A stretch of 64,000 nt of DNA. It comes from Leidyana gryllorum EB-2025a. Its lineage: Eukaryota > Apicomplexa. The stretch is from NCBI GenBank assembly GCA_048772705.1, contig JBLWGC010000201.1, positions 1-64,000 on the forward strand, read 5' to 3'. The notes under the pieces are model-generated. The model was not told where the DNA came from and did no database searches. It was given only the letters and a program-made list of their open reading frames with translations. This document shows, piece by piece, positions 33,889 through 42,949 of this stretch. Within the stretch, counting starts at the first letter, position 1. Each line of letters starts with the position of its first letter. The translations under genes were made by a program, and so were the position numbers.

Positions 33889-34964
33889 ATCACGCAATCG
33901 GGAGCTCCGTTCGTTTCCGGTGGAAGCTTCAGTAGATCAATCGATAGTTCCTGCCACGGAAGCTCTGGTGGGGCAATCGGGTTCAACAGTCCAAGGGGTT
34001 TAGATGTGCTCGTTTTTGACCTTTGGCATATCGGGCACGCTCTGCAGTATTGTCGAACGTCTTCGGTCACCCCCGGCCAGTTGAATTGTCCTCTGACTTT
34101 CAGAAGGGTCCTGTCGTGTGCTAGGTGGCCGGCGATGATGGAGTCATGGGATTCTCTGATGACGAGACGTCTCAGGTCTGCTTGATTAGGTATAAATAGT
34201 CGGCCAAATTCATCGTGAATCCACTCTCCGTTTCGTTCAAAACCTTCGGGCGGTGTTTCCACCTGCCCTAGTGCCTCCTTAAGTTGCTTGGTGAAGTCTA
34301 TTTCAGCTGAAAAGGTGGCGAGTACTTCTGTCTTGGGTTGAATGGCTCCGGCGCGGCTGAGTAAGTCCGCCAGGACATTGTCCTTTCCTGGGATGTGGTC
34401 TATGGTGGCTGGGTACTGGGAGATTTTGATCAGCCACCGTATGACCTTCGGGCTGAGAACTGTGCTCGTCTTCTGCAGTACCACCAAGGGTTTGTGGTCT
34501 GTGTGGATGTAAAAGTCGCGGCTCATCAGGTAGTGCCTCCAACGCTTTAGCGCTGCCAGGATGGCCCACAACTCTCTCTCGTGAACCGCCCAGTTTGTCT
34601 GTGTTGGCGTGAGCCTGCAACTGAAATGCTCGATGATGCATTTGGAGTCACCTCCATCCGTCCATTGTTCAAGTGTGCCCCCAACTGCAGTGTTGCTAGC
34701 GTCTGTGGTGACATGAAAGGGTAGTTCATCGTCTACCACCCGGAGGGTTAGGTCTGTTCCGAAGGCATCCGTCAGACGGTTCCAAGTCTCTTCTTTTTCC
34801 GTGGTCCATAAAATTTTGTCCGACGGTTTTTTGAGTTGGTTGATGATCTCGTGGAACGGTATGGTTAGTTCCGCAAACTTCTGGATGTATTTCGCGTAGT
34901 AAGTCATTCCCCCAATTGCTCGTCTCAGTTCTCCCATTGTTGCAGGTGGTTTCAGACGTTTCAA
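33117..34964 (-). pseudogene. Element B pol: RNase H and integrase broken by poly-G
   Basis: Starts after the RT with GELRRAIGGMTYYAKYI, then RNase H (VTTDASNTAVGGTL), the integrase zinc finger (HDSIIAGHLAHDRTL...CRACPICQ) and SIDLLKLP. At DCVM the G tract (33421-33884) takes over; translated it would be a long proline run. Homology resumes at LLLEPC. About ten codons of the core are missing at the site. Non-functional as it stands. Confidence 0.85.
33421..33884 (+). repeat. 464-bp poly-G tract with GGGC and GGGA patches
   Basis: Uninterrupted G runs of tens to about 90 bases, interspersed with (GGGC)n and (GGGA)n. Sharp edges inside element B integrase. Either a sequencing/assembly artefact or a real G-quadruplex-like repeat. 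Confidence 0.95.
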
Positions 34965-35820
34965 CGCGTCTGCCTCTCTGGGTTGGGTCTGATGCCGTGG
35001 TGATCAAGATGCTGTCCGATGAAGTCTACCTCGGTGAGGAAAAAGCTGGATTTCTTCGGGTGCACTTTGAGTTTATGTTCTTCTAATTTCTGCAGGATCG
35101 CTCGGAGATGTACGCGGTGTTGAGCTACAGATGGGCTATACACAAGTATGTCGTCAACATACGCGATGGCGCATCTCCCCAGCCACGGCTGGAGGATCTC
35201 CTCGATGAACGCCACAAAGGCCGGGGGAGCATTCTTCAGTCCGAAGGGGAGTACCCGCCATTCAAATTTGCCCACAGGTGAGGAGAAGGCTGTCAAATGA
35301 TAGCATTGTTCACGTAGGAGTATCTGGTGGTACCCAGACTGAAGATCCAGTTTGGAGAATATGCGCGCTTTCCTCAGTTCGGGGGCGGCCAAATCGGCAC
35401 GAGGAATTGGGTAGGCGTAAGTGATTGTTGCGTCATTCAATTTCTTGTAGTTGATCACAAGTCGGGGTGTCGGCGTGTCCTTCTTGGGGACCAGGAAGCA
35501 CGGGGCACCCCATTCCGACTTGGACCTCTGGATTTTCCCTTGAGCTTCTAGTTCCGCTAGTTGTCTCGTCATTTCCTGTTTGTTTTGTTCGGAACTTGCG
35601 TATGGTCGGTCGAATGATGGTATGGTTCCGGGTTTCAGTTGTATGTCAAAGTCATGGAAGCCCCTTGATGGGGGGAGTGCTATATTTGGCTTGAAGAGCC
35701 CTCCGAAATCTGATAAGATCCATTCTTCCTCTATCGGGGTTTTGAGTGTCACTGCTGTTGCCATGTGTATCTGGCCAGGGATTGAGTCCGGCCTTGCTTC
35801 TGAATGGAGGCTTGTTCCAA
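34961..35820 (-). pseudogene. Element B pol: reverse transcriptase
   Basis: IEEEWILSDFGGLFKPNIALPP leads into RT: GAPCFLVPKKDTPTPRLVINYK, FSKLDLQSGYHQI, FGLKNAPPAFVAF and the active site AYVDDILVYS. Frame changes near 35820 (from protease) and at 34961-34964 (to RNase H) break the polyprotein. Confidence 0.87.
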
Positions 35821-36381
35821 GATAGTGAGTTTCCCTTTGGAGTCTGTCCCTATGGCAAGTTGTAATCCCATGATTGTTTCTATCCCAAGAATGGCATCGT
35901 ACGGTGTGATGTCCGCTACTACGAAGCAAAGGTCGAAGGTTTGGTGAGCTTGTGTGAGCAGTGTGGCTGTCACTGTACCCTGACTCTGCTGTTGTCCGAT
36001 GCCGTGCAGCGTGAGCGTGTTGTTCTTGTCGGGCTCCAATTTGAGGTATGACGCCATGTCTGGGCTCAAAATATTCACTTCGGCGCCTGTGTCCACAAGG
36101 CATAAGGCCGTGGTTTGGCCCTGCGGGCTTCTTATCTGCCACGTGACCGCTGCTCTAGATTGTGTTCCTATCCTGAATAGGTCAGCTACCGTTTGGAGCC
36201 CCACATCTGGGTGAGCAGGTGGGGCTCTTTTCAAAAATCCTGGTCCGCGTTCGTTGCTCCTTCTTCCTCGTCCACGGTGATGGGGTAAGAGCGTTTGGGT
36301 GTGGCCAGAGCCGGTCGTTGGTTTCGTGATCGTTTGGGGCAGTTCGGGGCCAGGTGTCCTTTCTCGCCACAGGTATAACAC
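35749..36381 (-). pseudogene. Element B pol: protease region
   Basis: Pol frame after the GGATTTT site. Retropepsin motif LCLVDTGAEVNIL near residue 91 and LTLHGIG, with ILGIETIMGL. Runs out of frame before RT. Confidence 0.85.
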
Positions 36382-37148
36382 AAGCCGTTCTTCTGGCAGT
36401 GTTCCCTGGAGTGTGGGTTGTTGTAGCCCACTCCTTTCGGCCGGGCACCAAGCACCCTGGGGTTGTTGCCTATTGCTCTGGTGTGTTCCCGCCCTAACTC
36501 GGCTATGAATTCCAGGGCTTCCTCGATGGTCTGAGGGCGTCGTGTCATCATCAGTGCTTTTTCTTGTGGTGGTAAGGCCCGTTTGATTATGTGCAGGATT
36601 TCGCTTGGTTCCATAGTGAAGAGTCCGCGGCGCAGCTCCCGTACCCGGCGTACAAAGCCCATGAGATCTTGGGGGTCAGCTCTGAGGTCTATTAGTTCTT
36701 CTAGGTCTGTTCTGGTCGCTGTTCCGAATTCCTTGAGGAATCGCGAGCGGAAATCGGTCCACAGGAGGTCCCGGATGTCTTCCGCACTGGCTACTGCGTT
36801 CAGCCACCTTGCTGCCGAGTCTTTCAGTGTTCCGCAGGCGATGCGGGTCCGTTCTTGTGCTGGTACCATCAAGGTGTCAAAGGCAGCCTCTAGGTTGTCC
36901 AGGTGGGAGCGTGGGTCTTGCGCGCCTGTGAAGGAGCTGGTAAGTTGCGTAACCATTTTGATATTGCGGACAATTGAACTCTGGTTGGCCGGCATCGGTT
37001 CGATCGTCGATCTTTCGTCGTCTAATGGGTAGTCACTGCTACCAGTGTAAGTCTGGGGTTCTTCTGGGGCCGGTGCCTTGGCAGTTCTCTTAGCCTTCAA
37101 GGCAAATGATCTGGGAAGTATACTGGGCCGGTTGGTTCGTCTGGTCAT
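36231..37148 (-). CDS. Element B Gag
   Basis: 305 residues, intact. Start in the 5' LTR; YTGSS at the primer site near residue 38. Gag core HLDNLEAAFDTLMV...GTLKDSAARWLN...FRSRFLKEFGTATRTDLEELIDLRADP. Canonical knuckle CYTCGEKGHLAPNC near 275. Ends ADQDF with TGA directly after the shift site. Confidence 0.9.
   Translation of the reverse strand: MTRRTNRPSILPRSFALKAKRTAKAPAPEEPQTYTGSSDYPLDDERSTIEPMPANQSSIVRNIKMVTQLTSSFTGAQDPRSHLDNLEAAFDTLMVPAQERTRIACGTLKDSAARWLNAVASAEDIRDLLWTDFRSRFLKEFGTATRTDLEELIDLRADPQDLMGFVRRVRELRRGLFTMEPSEILHIIKRALPPQEKALMMTRRPQTIEEALEFIAELGREHTRAIGNNPRVLGARPKGVGYNNPHSREHCQKNGLCYTCGEKGHLAPNCPKRSRNQRPALATPKRSYPITVDEEEGATNADQDF
36234..36240 (-). other. -1 frameshift heptamer, element B
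   Basis: G GAT TTT followed immediately by the gag TGA. Confidence 0.7.
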
Positions 37149-37280
37149 GGTAAATCCAGTTAACTAGTTGCGTGCGTGTGCTGTGTTTGTACCCGCCGTG
37201 TCTCCGGCCGGGCGGTTAGTTACGTCATGCATATTAAAAGGGGTGGTTTCACAAGCTATCTGAGAGGTGTAATCCTTACA
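37046..37280 (-). repeat. 5' LTR of element B
   Basis: 235 bp; ends TGTA...ACA; contains the gag start codon. Confidence 0.9.
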
Positions 37281-37708
37281 GAGGACTGCATGGATGCCAA
37301 CGAGGGAAACTCACAAAACCGTACACTGCTCCGAGACGCATTGTGCGCAGACTGGACAAGGATGTCTACGAGCTAGACATGCCCAGCAACTGGCGGGGAC
37401 TGAAACGATTCCACGTGAGTCGTCTGAAGAGATTCACTGGAGAACCCAACCCGACCACCAACGATACCTTCGTGATGGAAAAAGTTTTGGCACAAACGCT
37501 CGATCACAGAGGACTCAGGTTTCTGATCCAATGGAGCGGATATCCCAGGGAAGCGGCGACGTGGGAGCCTCTAACAACTATCCTCGAGGCCGAAGCGGTT
37601 GATCTAGTTCTGTCCTACCGTCAAGAGTGGAACGCCCGTACTAGAGGGACCCCGTTCACACCTGATGAGCTTAATGGTTTGGATCTTACAAGTGTGGGAG
37701 GAGTGTAG
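37281..37708 (+). pseudogene. Element C integrase tail and chromodomain
   Basis: Frame 2 opens at the border with EGLHGCQRGKLTKPY, then KDVYELDMPSNWRGLKRFHVSRLK, and a chromodomain (LRFLIQWSGYPREAATWEPL). Ends SVGGV with TAG contributed by the LTR. 5' truncated. Confidence 0.88.
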
Positions 37709-37906
37709 GTACTGTGACCCCCCTTTTTAGTTACATGAACACACGTGTCTCCACGGAGACACCGGCACTACAAACACACGAACTTACCGGAATGACAATC
37801 AGCACTAGACGCACTAGAAGGCCCAGCATCCTCCCCAGAGCGCTCACTAACAGGAGCAAGAAACAACCAGTAGACCAGGGTGAACTCCCAGAGGAGGACA
37901 CTTACA
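37704..37906 (+). repeat. 3' LTR of element C
   Basis: 203 bp, TGTAGG...CTTACA. Contains a tight hairpin GTGTCTCC-AC-GGAGACAC at 37745-37762 and a gag-like start (MTISTRRTRRPS) at 37789. Confidence 0.85.
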
Positions 37907-37911
37907 GTGAA

Positions 37912-38173
37912 TGTGATAAGTAGAACGAACCAATTGCATCAATCTTGCGTGCAATTGCTCTGTAGTGTTGCTCTAATGGTCTGTCTACGGTTCGTCCTGA
38001 TCTAAGTTCGGTCGGCATGCACAGTTCTGATCACTAAAAGGTAAGCCGGTTCAAAGGGGTAAGTCTATCTGTGTGTGTTCGTGTCTCCGTGCCGGCTGCC
38101 GGCCGGCCCCCCCGGAGACACAGACATGTTGTCCCCAGACTAGCTGCGGCTAGATGGGTACTGAAGCGCTACA
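37912..38173 (-). repeat. 3' LTR of element D (left border approximate)
   Basis: Ends GCTACA next to a purine tract. Arms GTGTCTCC (38081) and GGAGACAC (38114) form a hairpin. The outer border is set at TGTGATAAG by analogy; no second copy is available for comparison. Confidence 0.65.
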
Positions 38174-38183
38174 CCCCTCCCTC

Positions 38184-40557
38184 CTAAATATCTGTATATG
38201 GGTTGTGGGGGTGTCTCTCGTTCCATTCTGCCTTGAACGCCTGCACCAAATCCATTGCTGCTGCATCGATGATGGTGTCCAGGGGTTCCCAGGTGGCTTC
38301 TTGGTCTGTATATCCCGCCCACTTAACCTTATATTCCGGTAGCCCTTCTTGGTTGATACGTTCGCCTAAAATCTTTTCCATCAGGTAAATGTCGGTGGGT
38401 TGGTTCGTCTGTCTGTCTGATCTATCCGAGTGCTGTTGGGGTGTTGCAGTGTTCTGATGATGCGGTTGCTTGAAGTGTTCCAGTCGTGAGGCGTGGAATT
38501 TGGGAAAAATCTTCCAGGCGTCTGGTAGATCTAGTGTATATGTGTTGGTGTCGGTGGCTTCTACGATCGTAAAGGGTCCACAATAGGGTAAAGCCAATTT
38601 GTTGTTCGGCACATGGATCAAGTTCTTCGTCTTCAGCAGTACTCGATCTCCAACCTTGAATGTGGTCTCTGCTCTACCTTGATCAGCTCCCAACTTCTGT
38701 CTGTCTGCTGCGGCGGACAATCGGTCCTTAGCTTCTTGTAGCTTCTGCAGGTATAATCTGAATGGTGTTGAACATGCTTTGATTGACGAGAGGTTGTCTT
38801 GTAGGAATTGTGATCGCCCCGTGTCCAGTTCAAATGGGGTTGCATTCGTTGATGATTGTGTCGACGTGTTGTACGCGATCTCTACCGTATTGATGTGAGT
38901 ACACCAATTGGTTCCTAGTCCTCTCAGGGCGCATCTCAACATCTGTAGGATGGTCCTGTTTGCACGTTCTGTCAGACCGTTCGCTTGTGGGTGTGCCGCT
39001 GTTGTCATTGCCAGATTAATGCTCAGATCTTTCATCAAGTGGTTCCAAAGGCCTGCCGTGAATCGAGGGTCGCGGTCGCTGATAATTTTGCGCGGTACCC
39101 CATGGATCTTGACAATGTTCTCTAGGAACAGTTTCGCGGCTTCTTCCGAGGTGATAGTTTTTTGACAGGGGATCATCCGGATCCGTCTCGTCATTCGGTC
39201 TATGACGACCATTAAATAATCCAATCCTGTATTCCCATCTCTGGGTAGTTCCAAGAAGTCGATTCCTATCGATTCCCATGGGCTCGTTGGGTTGCAAATT
39301 GGATGGAGCAAGCCGTACGGTCTATGGCTTCGCTTTTTTGCCTTCTGGCACGTTGTACATCGGCGGCAGTATTCCGTGACGTCTGCCGTCAGACCTCTCC
39401 AGTTGAATATACTGCGGATTCTTGCTGTGGTTCGAGCGGGTCCCAGGTGGCCCGCCAGTTTTGAGTCGTGATTCTCCTTGATAATCTTTTCTATGAGGCA
39501 TTGTTCCGCCGGAACTTCAATTGATCCGTCTGGTGTCACTGGTATTCCTTCTTGCCATTCGACTTCTCCACAAGTCCCTGCGTTCTCTTCGTTTCCTCTC
39601 CACGCAGTTCTCAACTCCTCTTCAATTGTGGGTCTGTCAATTTGGTCCTGTTCCAATTCCGTTTGTGTTGTCATAAACACACTTCCTTGCTTCCTCTCCT
39701 CGTCTTTTGTTTTCTGTGCCCGTGGCCGACTGAGTAAATCTGCAATGATGTTTTGAGTCCCTTCCAAATACTGTATCTCCAGCTGGAGTTCTCCCAGCGT
39801 CTGAAGCCATCGGCTTTGCCTGTCGGATATCTGGGATTGCTTCAATAAGTGGGTCAACGGTTTGTGGTCGGTCCTCACAAGGATCTCCCGACCAATCAGC
39901 AAGTGTCGCCACTGTCTGCAAGCATAAACAATCGCCAGTAGCTCCCGTTCATGGGTTGGATATCTGCTTTCCGCTGGTGTGAGTACGCGAGACATGAATT
40001 CGATCGGTTTAATCCCTTCTGCCAAGGAGTACTCGTCCAATACAGCTCCTATGGCCTCCAAACTGGCGTCGGTGGTCAGCACCAAACTTGTGCAGCCTTT
40101 CGATGGATATCCCAGCACTGGGCACTTACACAATCCGTCCTTGAGCTCATCCATCGCTTGTTTCACCTCATCCGAGGCGGCTATCTTGTCATTTGGTCTT
40201 TTCAGTCCTTTCATTGCATCATATAGCGGTTTCGCTTTGCTCGCAAAGTTCTGGATGAATCTCCGATAAAAATTGAACATGCCTAAGACACTTTGCGTCT
40301 CCTTCAATGTGGACGGTGTTGCCAACTGCTTCAGTGCCATCATTTTCTCTTCTACTGGATGAATCCCATTGCGGTCCAGTCTGTGCCCTAAGTATATCAC
40401 CTTGTCCTTGAAGAAGTGGGATTTCCGCCTGTGGATAACGAGTTGATTGTTCATTAGTCGTGTTAGGACTTCCCTCAAATGTCGACGATGCTCTTCCCAT
40501 GTCCTTGAGTAGATCAGAACATCATCTAGGTAGACAAAGACGTACTCGCCTATGATG
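38184..40557 (-). CDS. Element D Pol, part 2: RT active site to chromodomain
   Basis: Continues from 45508 after element E. RT active site FVYLDDVLIYS close to the junction, thumb/connection (LGHRLDRNGI, VLGMFNFYRRFI), RNase H (LTTDASLEAIGAVL, RTDHKPLTHLL), integrase zinc finger HDSKLAGHLGP...CRRCTTCQ, core GIDFLELP, SDRDPRF and NGLTERANR, and a chromodomain (EYKVKWAGYTDQEATWEPLDTI). Stops at TAG before the polypurine tract, unlike the GGV ends of A, B, C, F and G. No internal stop seen. Confidence 0.9.
40553..40557. repeat. Target-site duplication of element E (left)
   Basis: TGATG; right copy CGATG at 45508-45512 has one change. With one copy removed, the element D reading frame is restored. 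Confidence 0.85.
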
Positions 40558-40770
40558 TGTAACCTATCACGCTCACTAGACCCCGTCCGACCATAGTCGG
40601 TCCGGAACAAGAACATGTCTGTGTCTCCCTGGACCGGCCGGACCGGCATAGGAGACACAGACACGACAGATAGATCGACCTGCACGCAGTGTTACTTTTA
40701 CGTGAACGAACAATGGACTTACGCAATGGGAAACAGACCTCTGATCCGCAGTCGGGTGATCCCGGCTACA
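40558..40770 (+). repeat. 5' LTR of element E
   Basis: 213 bp, TGTAAC...GCTACA. Perfect 12-bp arms GTCTGTGTCTCC (40617) and GGAGACACAGAC (40651) flank a GC-rich loop. Confidence 0.93.
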
Positions 40771-41837
40771 CTGGTAGCAGTGCGTCGTTCGATCAACAAC
40801 CCAAGTTTCAACCGACTCAGCGAACCGAACCGAACACGGAAGCAGAAGCGATGACAACAGCTACGATAGACACGAGCTTGATCGCTCGCATCGTATCAGA
40901 AACGATTAAGACCCTACAGGCAACGACGGCTTCACACGAAACGATACCGAACGACGCGCACCGCGCGAGAAACGAACACGCAGACCACAAGACGAGCAAG
41001 AACTCGATGAACCGGCCCAGCGCTGAAGCACAACAAGCCATGAAGAAGCAGAGCTTATTCATCGGTGACGGGCACCAAGACGCCCGGGACTGGATTGACA
41101 ATTGCGAAGGACGATTCATAGCACACGGGGTGTACAACGACGAGGACAGAGCACGCACCGTATGCGCCACCCTATCGGGAAGTGCCACCCGTTGGTTCAT
41201 CGAGAAGCGGGAGGACTTGCTCAACATGCAGTGGGACCAGTTCAAGACGACCTTCCTCACAGAGTTCGGCACGCGGAACAAGACCGAGAACGATCTAATA
41301 CAATGGATATCACTCCGGAAGAATAACAGCATGCGGGAACACGTCACCAAATGCAGAGCATTGAGACGGGGAACGCAAGGCGAAGTATCCGACTTATCGG
41401 CATCCAACCTATTCTTCCGCGGATTACCACCCAGAGACCGTATAGCGCTGGCAGGAAACGCAGGCATGAGCTTCGAAGCCTTGTCCGAGAGAGCACTCAT
41501 CTACGCCACCGCAGTAGGCGAATCCGGGGAGAACAATCCAACAGCGACGGTGATGGCGGGACACGCAGCCCGCACTCAGGGCGAATACAACCGAGGCACG
41601 GCGCAACGCGTTGGACCCAACTGCAGATATACCTACGCACAATGCATGGCGGAAGGCCGATGCCGAGAGTGCGGCGAACGCGAGCACATGAAAGCTGACT
41701 GCAACAAAGCCAAAGAGAGGTGGCAAAGGAACCGGAACGGCCGAACGTTCAACATCGAAAACCAGGATTTTACGACCGACCTGGACGACACGGAGGTCAG
41801 CGTCCAGGAGGAGCTACTGGACCCCACCCACCTCTGA
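40689..41837 (+). CDS. Element E Gag
   Basis: 382 residues. ATG inside the LTR; an in-frame ATG at 40713 is an alternative. The primer site is read as YTGSS near residue 32. Gag core: LFIGDGHQDARDWIDNCEGRF... with TLSGSATRWFI, FKTTFLTEFGTRNKTENDL. Knuckle CRECGEREHMKADC near 330. It reads on about 24 residues past the shift site before stopping, longer than in families B and G, which stop at once. Confidence 0.9.
   Translation: MLLLRERTMDLRNGKQTSDPQSGDPGYTGSSASFDQQPKFQPTQRTEPNTEAEAMTTATIDTSLIARIVSETIKTLQATTASHETIPNDAHRARNEHADHKTSKNSMNRPSAEAQQAMKKQSLFIGDGHQDARDWIDNCEGRFIAHGVYNDEDRARTVCATLSGSATRWFIEKREDLLNMQWDQFKTTFLTEFGTRNKTENDLIQWISLRKNNSMREHVTKCRALRRGTQGEVSDLSASNLFFRGLPPRDRIALAGNAGMSFEALSERALIYATAVGESGENNPTATVMAGHAARTQGEYNRGTAQRVGPNCRYTYAQCMAEGRCRECGEREHMKADCNKAKERWQRNRNGRTFNIENQDFTTDLDDTEVSVQEELLDPTHL
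40772..40789 (+). other. Primer-binding site of element E (initiator tRNA-Met)
   Basis: TGGTAGCAGTGCGTCGTT, one base after the LTR. 18-base complement of the 3' end of the initiator gene at 5720-5791 plus CCA. Confidence 0.92.
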
Positions 41838-42949
41838 GGGCACAATGGACAGCTCGCAATCCGAACAGGCAAGGAGGCGCCAAAGCAATATGGGTCTTGG
41901 TCGATACTGGAAGTGACACTAATTGTATATCTGAAAGGCTAACCAGTCACCTGAACCTCCAACGATATCCGATCTCAACAGAACTTACAGGAATAGGAGC
42001 CGTGAAGACGGTAGCACACGAAGAGACACAGGTGGAAATCCGAACCCCGGCAGGGCAACAAATTAGCATCAACTGCTTGATCCTAGAGACATTGACATAC
42101 GACATAATTGTGTCCACATCGACCATCATCCAACTTCGACTCACCCTCGGGGACAACGGGTCCGGGAAACTATGCCTGGTGGAGAACTATGTGATACCAG
42201 TTATGAACACAACACAGGAGGAGTGGGTGAAAACGAATTGCGGGGAGTGCCACAATACAGAGGCGATGGTACCCGAACCGATCGTACAAAGAATAGATAT
42301 GCCACAAACCGAGCAGTGGATAAAGGAGGACTTCCAGACAGTATTCACGGACACAGGAGCACTACCACCCCGACGCCAACACATCGACCACGACATTATA
42401 CTGAAACACCCAGACACCACACCCTTTGCACGATCCGCTTACAAGATCCCGCAGAAACATGTCGCACAAATGAGGGCTCAAATCCTTGAACTGCTGCGAT
42501 TGAAACGCATTAGGCCCAGCAGTTCCAGCTGGTCCTCACCATGCCTCTTTGTCCCTAAAAAGGACACGGCCGTTCCCCGACTCGTTTGTGACTTCCGCCG
42601 CCTGAACACCGAATCAGTTCGAATCGCCTCTCCCTTACCTTCGATCGATGAAGCCATCCAAGCCTTGAACGGAGCAACTTGTTTCTCCACCTTAGACCTG
42701 AAGAGCGGCTACTACCAAATCAGGATGAAGGAATCAGCAACTCACCTCACTGCCTTTGCCACCCCATGGGGCAAATTCGAGTGGTGCGTGATGCCCAACG
42801 GGCTTATGAACGCGCCACCTACCTTCATGAGCCTTATGCAACGCATATTCCGCGACTTGATAGGAATCTCGGTCTTTGTTTATTTGGATGACGTTCTAGT
42901 CTATTCCAAGACCGGGAACAACATAAAGCACACTTATACGACGTGCTGA
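41720..42949 (+). CDS. Element E Pol, part 1: protease and RT
   Basis: Entered by -1 shift at 41765-41771. Protease WVLVDTGSDTNCIS near residue 58; RT with SSPCLFVPKKDTAVPRLVCDFR, FSTLDLKSGYYQI, MPNGLMNAPPTF and active site VYLDDVLVYS near 400. A one-base deletion near 42912 puts the frame out directly after the active site, so it stops at TGA. The rest continues in the next frame. Confidence 0.9.
   Translation: MAKEPERPNVQHRKPGFYDRPGRHGGQRPGGATGPHPPLRAQWTARNPNRQGGAKAIWVLVDTGSDTNCISERLTSHLNLQRYPISTELTGIGAVKTVAHEETQVEIRTPAGQQISINCLILETLTYDIIVSTSTIIQLRLTLGDNGSGKLCLVENYVIPVMNTTQEEWVKTNCGECHNTEAMVPEPIVQRIDMPQTEQWIKEDFQTVFTDTGALPPRRQHIDHDIILKHPDTTPFARSAYKIPQKHVAQMRAQILELLRLKRIRPSSSSWSSPCLFVPKKDTAVPRLVCDFRRLNTESVRIASPLPSIDEAIQALNGATCFSTLDLKSGYYQIRMKESATHLTAFATPWGKFEWCVMPNGLMNAPPTFMSLMQRIFRDLIGISVFVYLDDVLVYSKTGNNIKHTYTTC
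41765..41771 (+). other. -1 frameshift heptamer, element E
   Basis: G GAT TTT in gag frame; pol frame open through it. Confidence 0.7.

Larger units (their letters stand above)
32187..37280 (-). mobile_element. Element B: decayed chromovirus with poly-G insertion
   Basis: 5094 bp. LTRs of 235 bp differ at about two positions, yet pol has at least four frameshifts and a 464-bp G tract. Primer site TGGTAGCAGTG at 37034-37044. Flanks CCTTC and GAGGA do not match, so no target duplication is seen. Confidence 0.9.
37281..37906 (+). mobile_element. Element C: 3' end of a chromovirus
   Basis: Only the pol tail and the 3' LTR remain; everything 5' of 37281 is replaced by element B. A separate family from A, B and D-G, judged by its LTR. 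Confidence 0.88.

Noticed and set aside
33346-34000. A long proline-rich protein encoded across the G tract
   Set aside because: It is only the translation of poly-G on the opposite strand; flanks are integrase.
38000-38130. Separate palindromic regulatory site in 38.0-38.1 kb
   Set aside because: It is the hairpin of the element D LTR, listed as part of the shared LTR motif.
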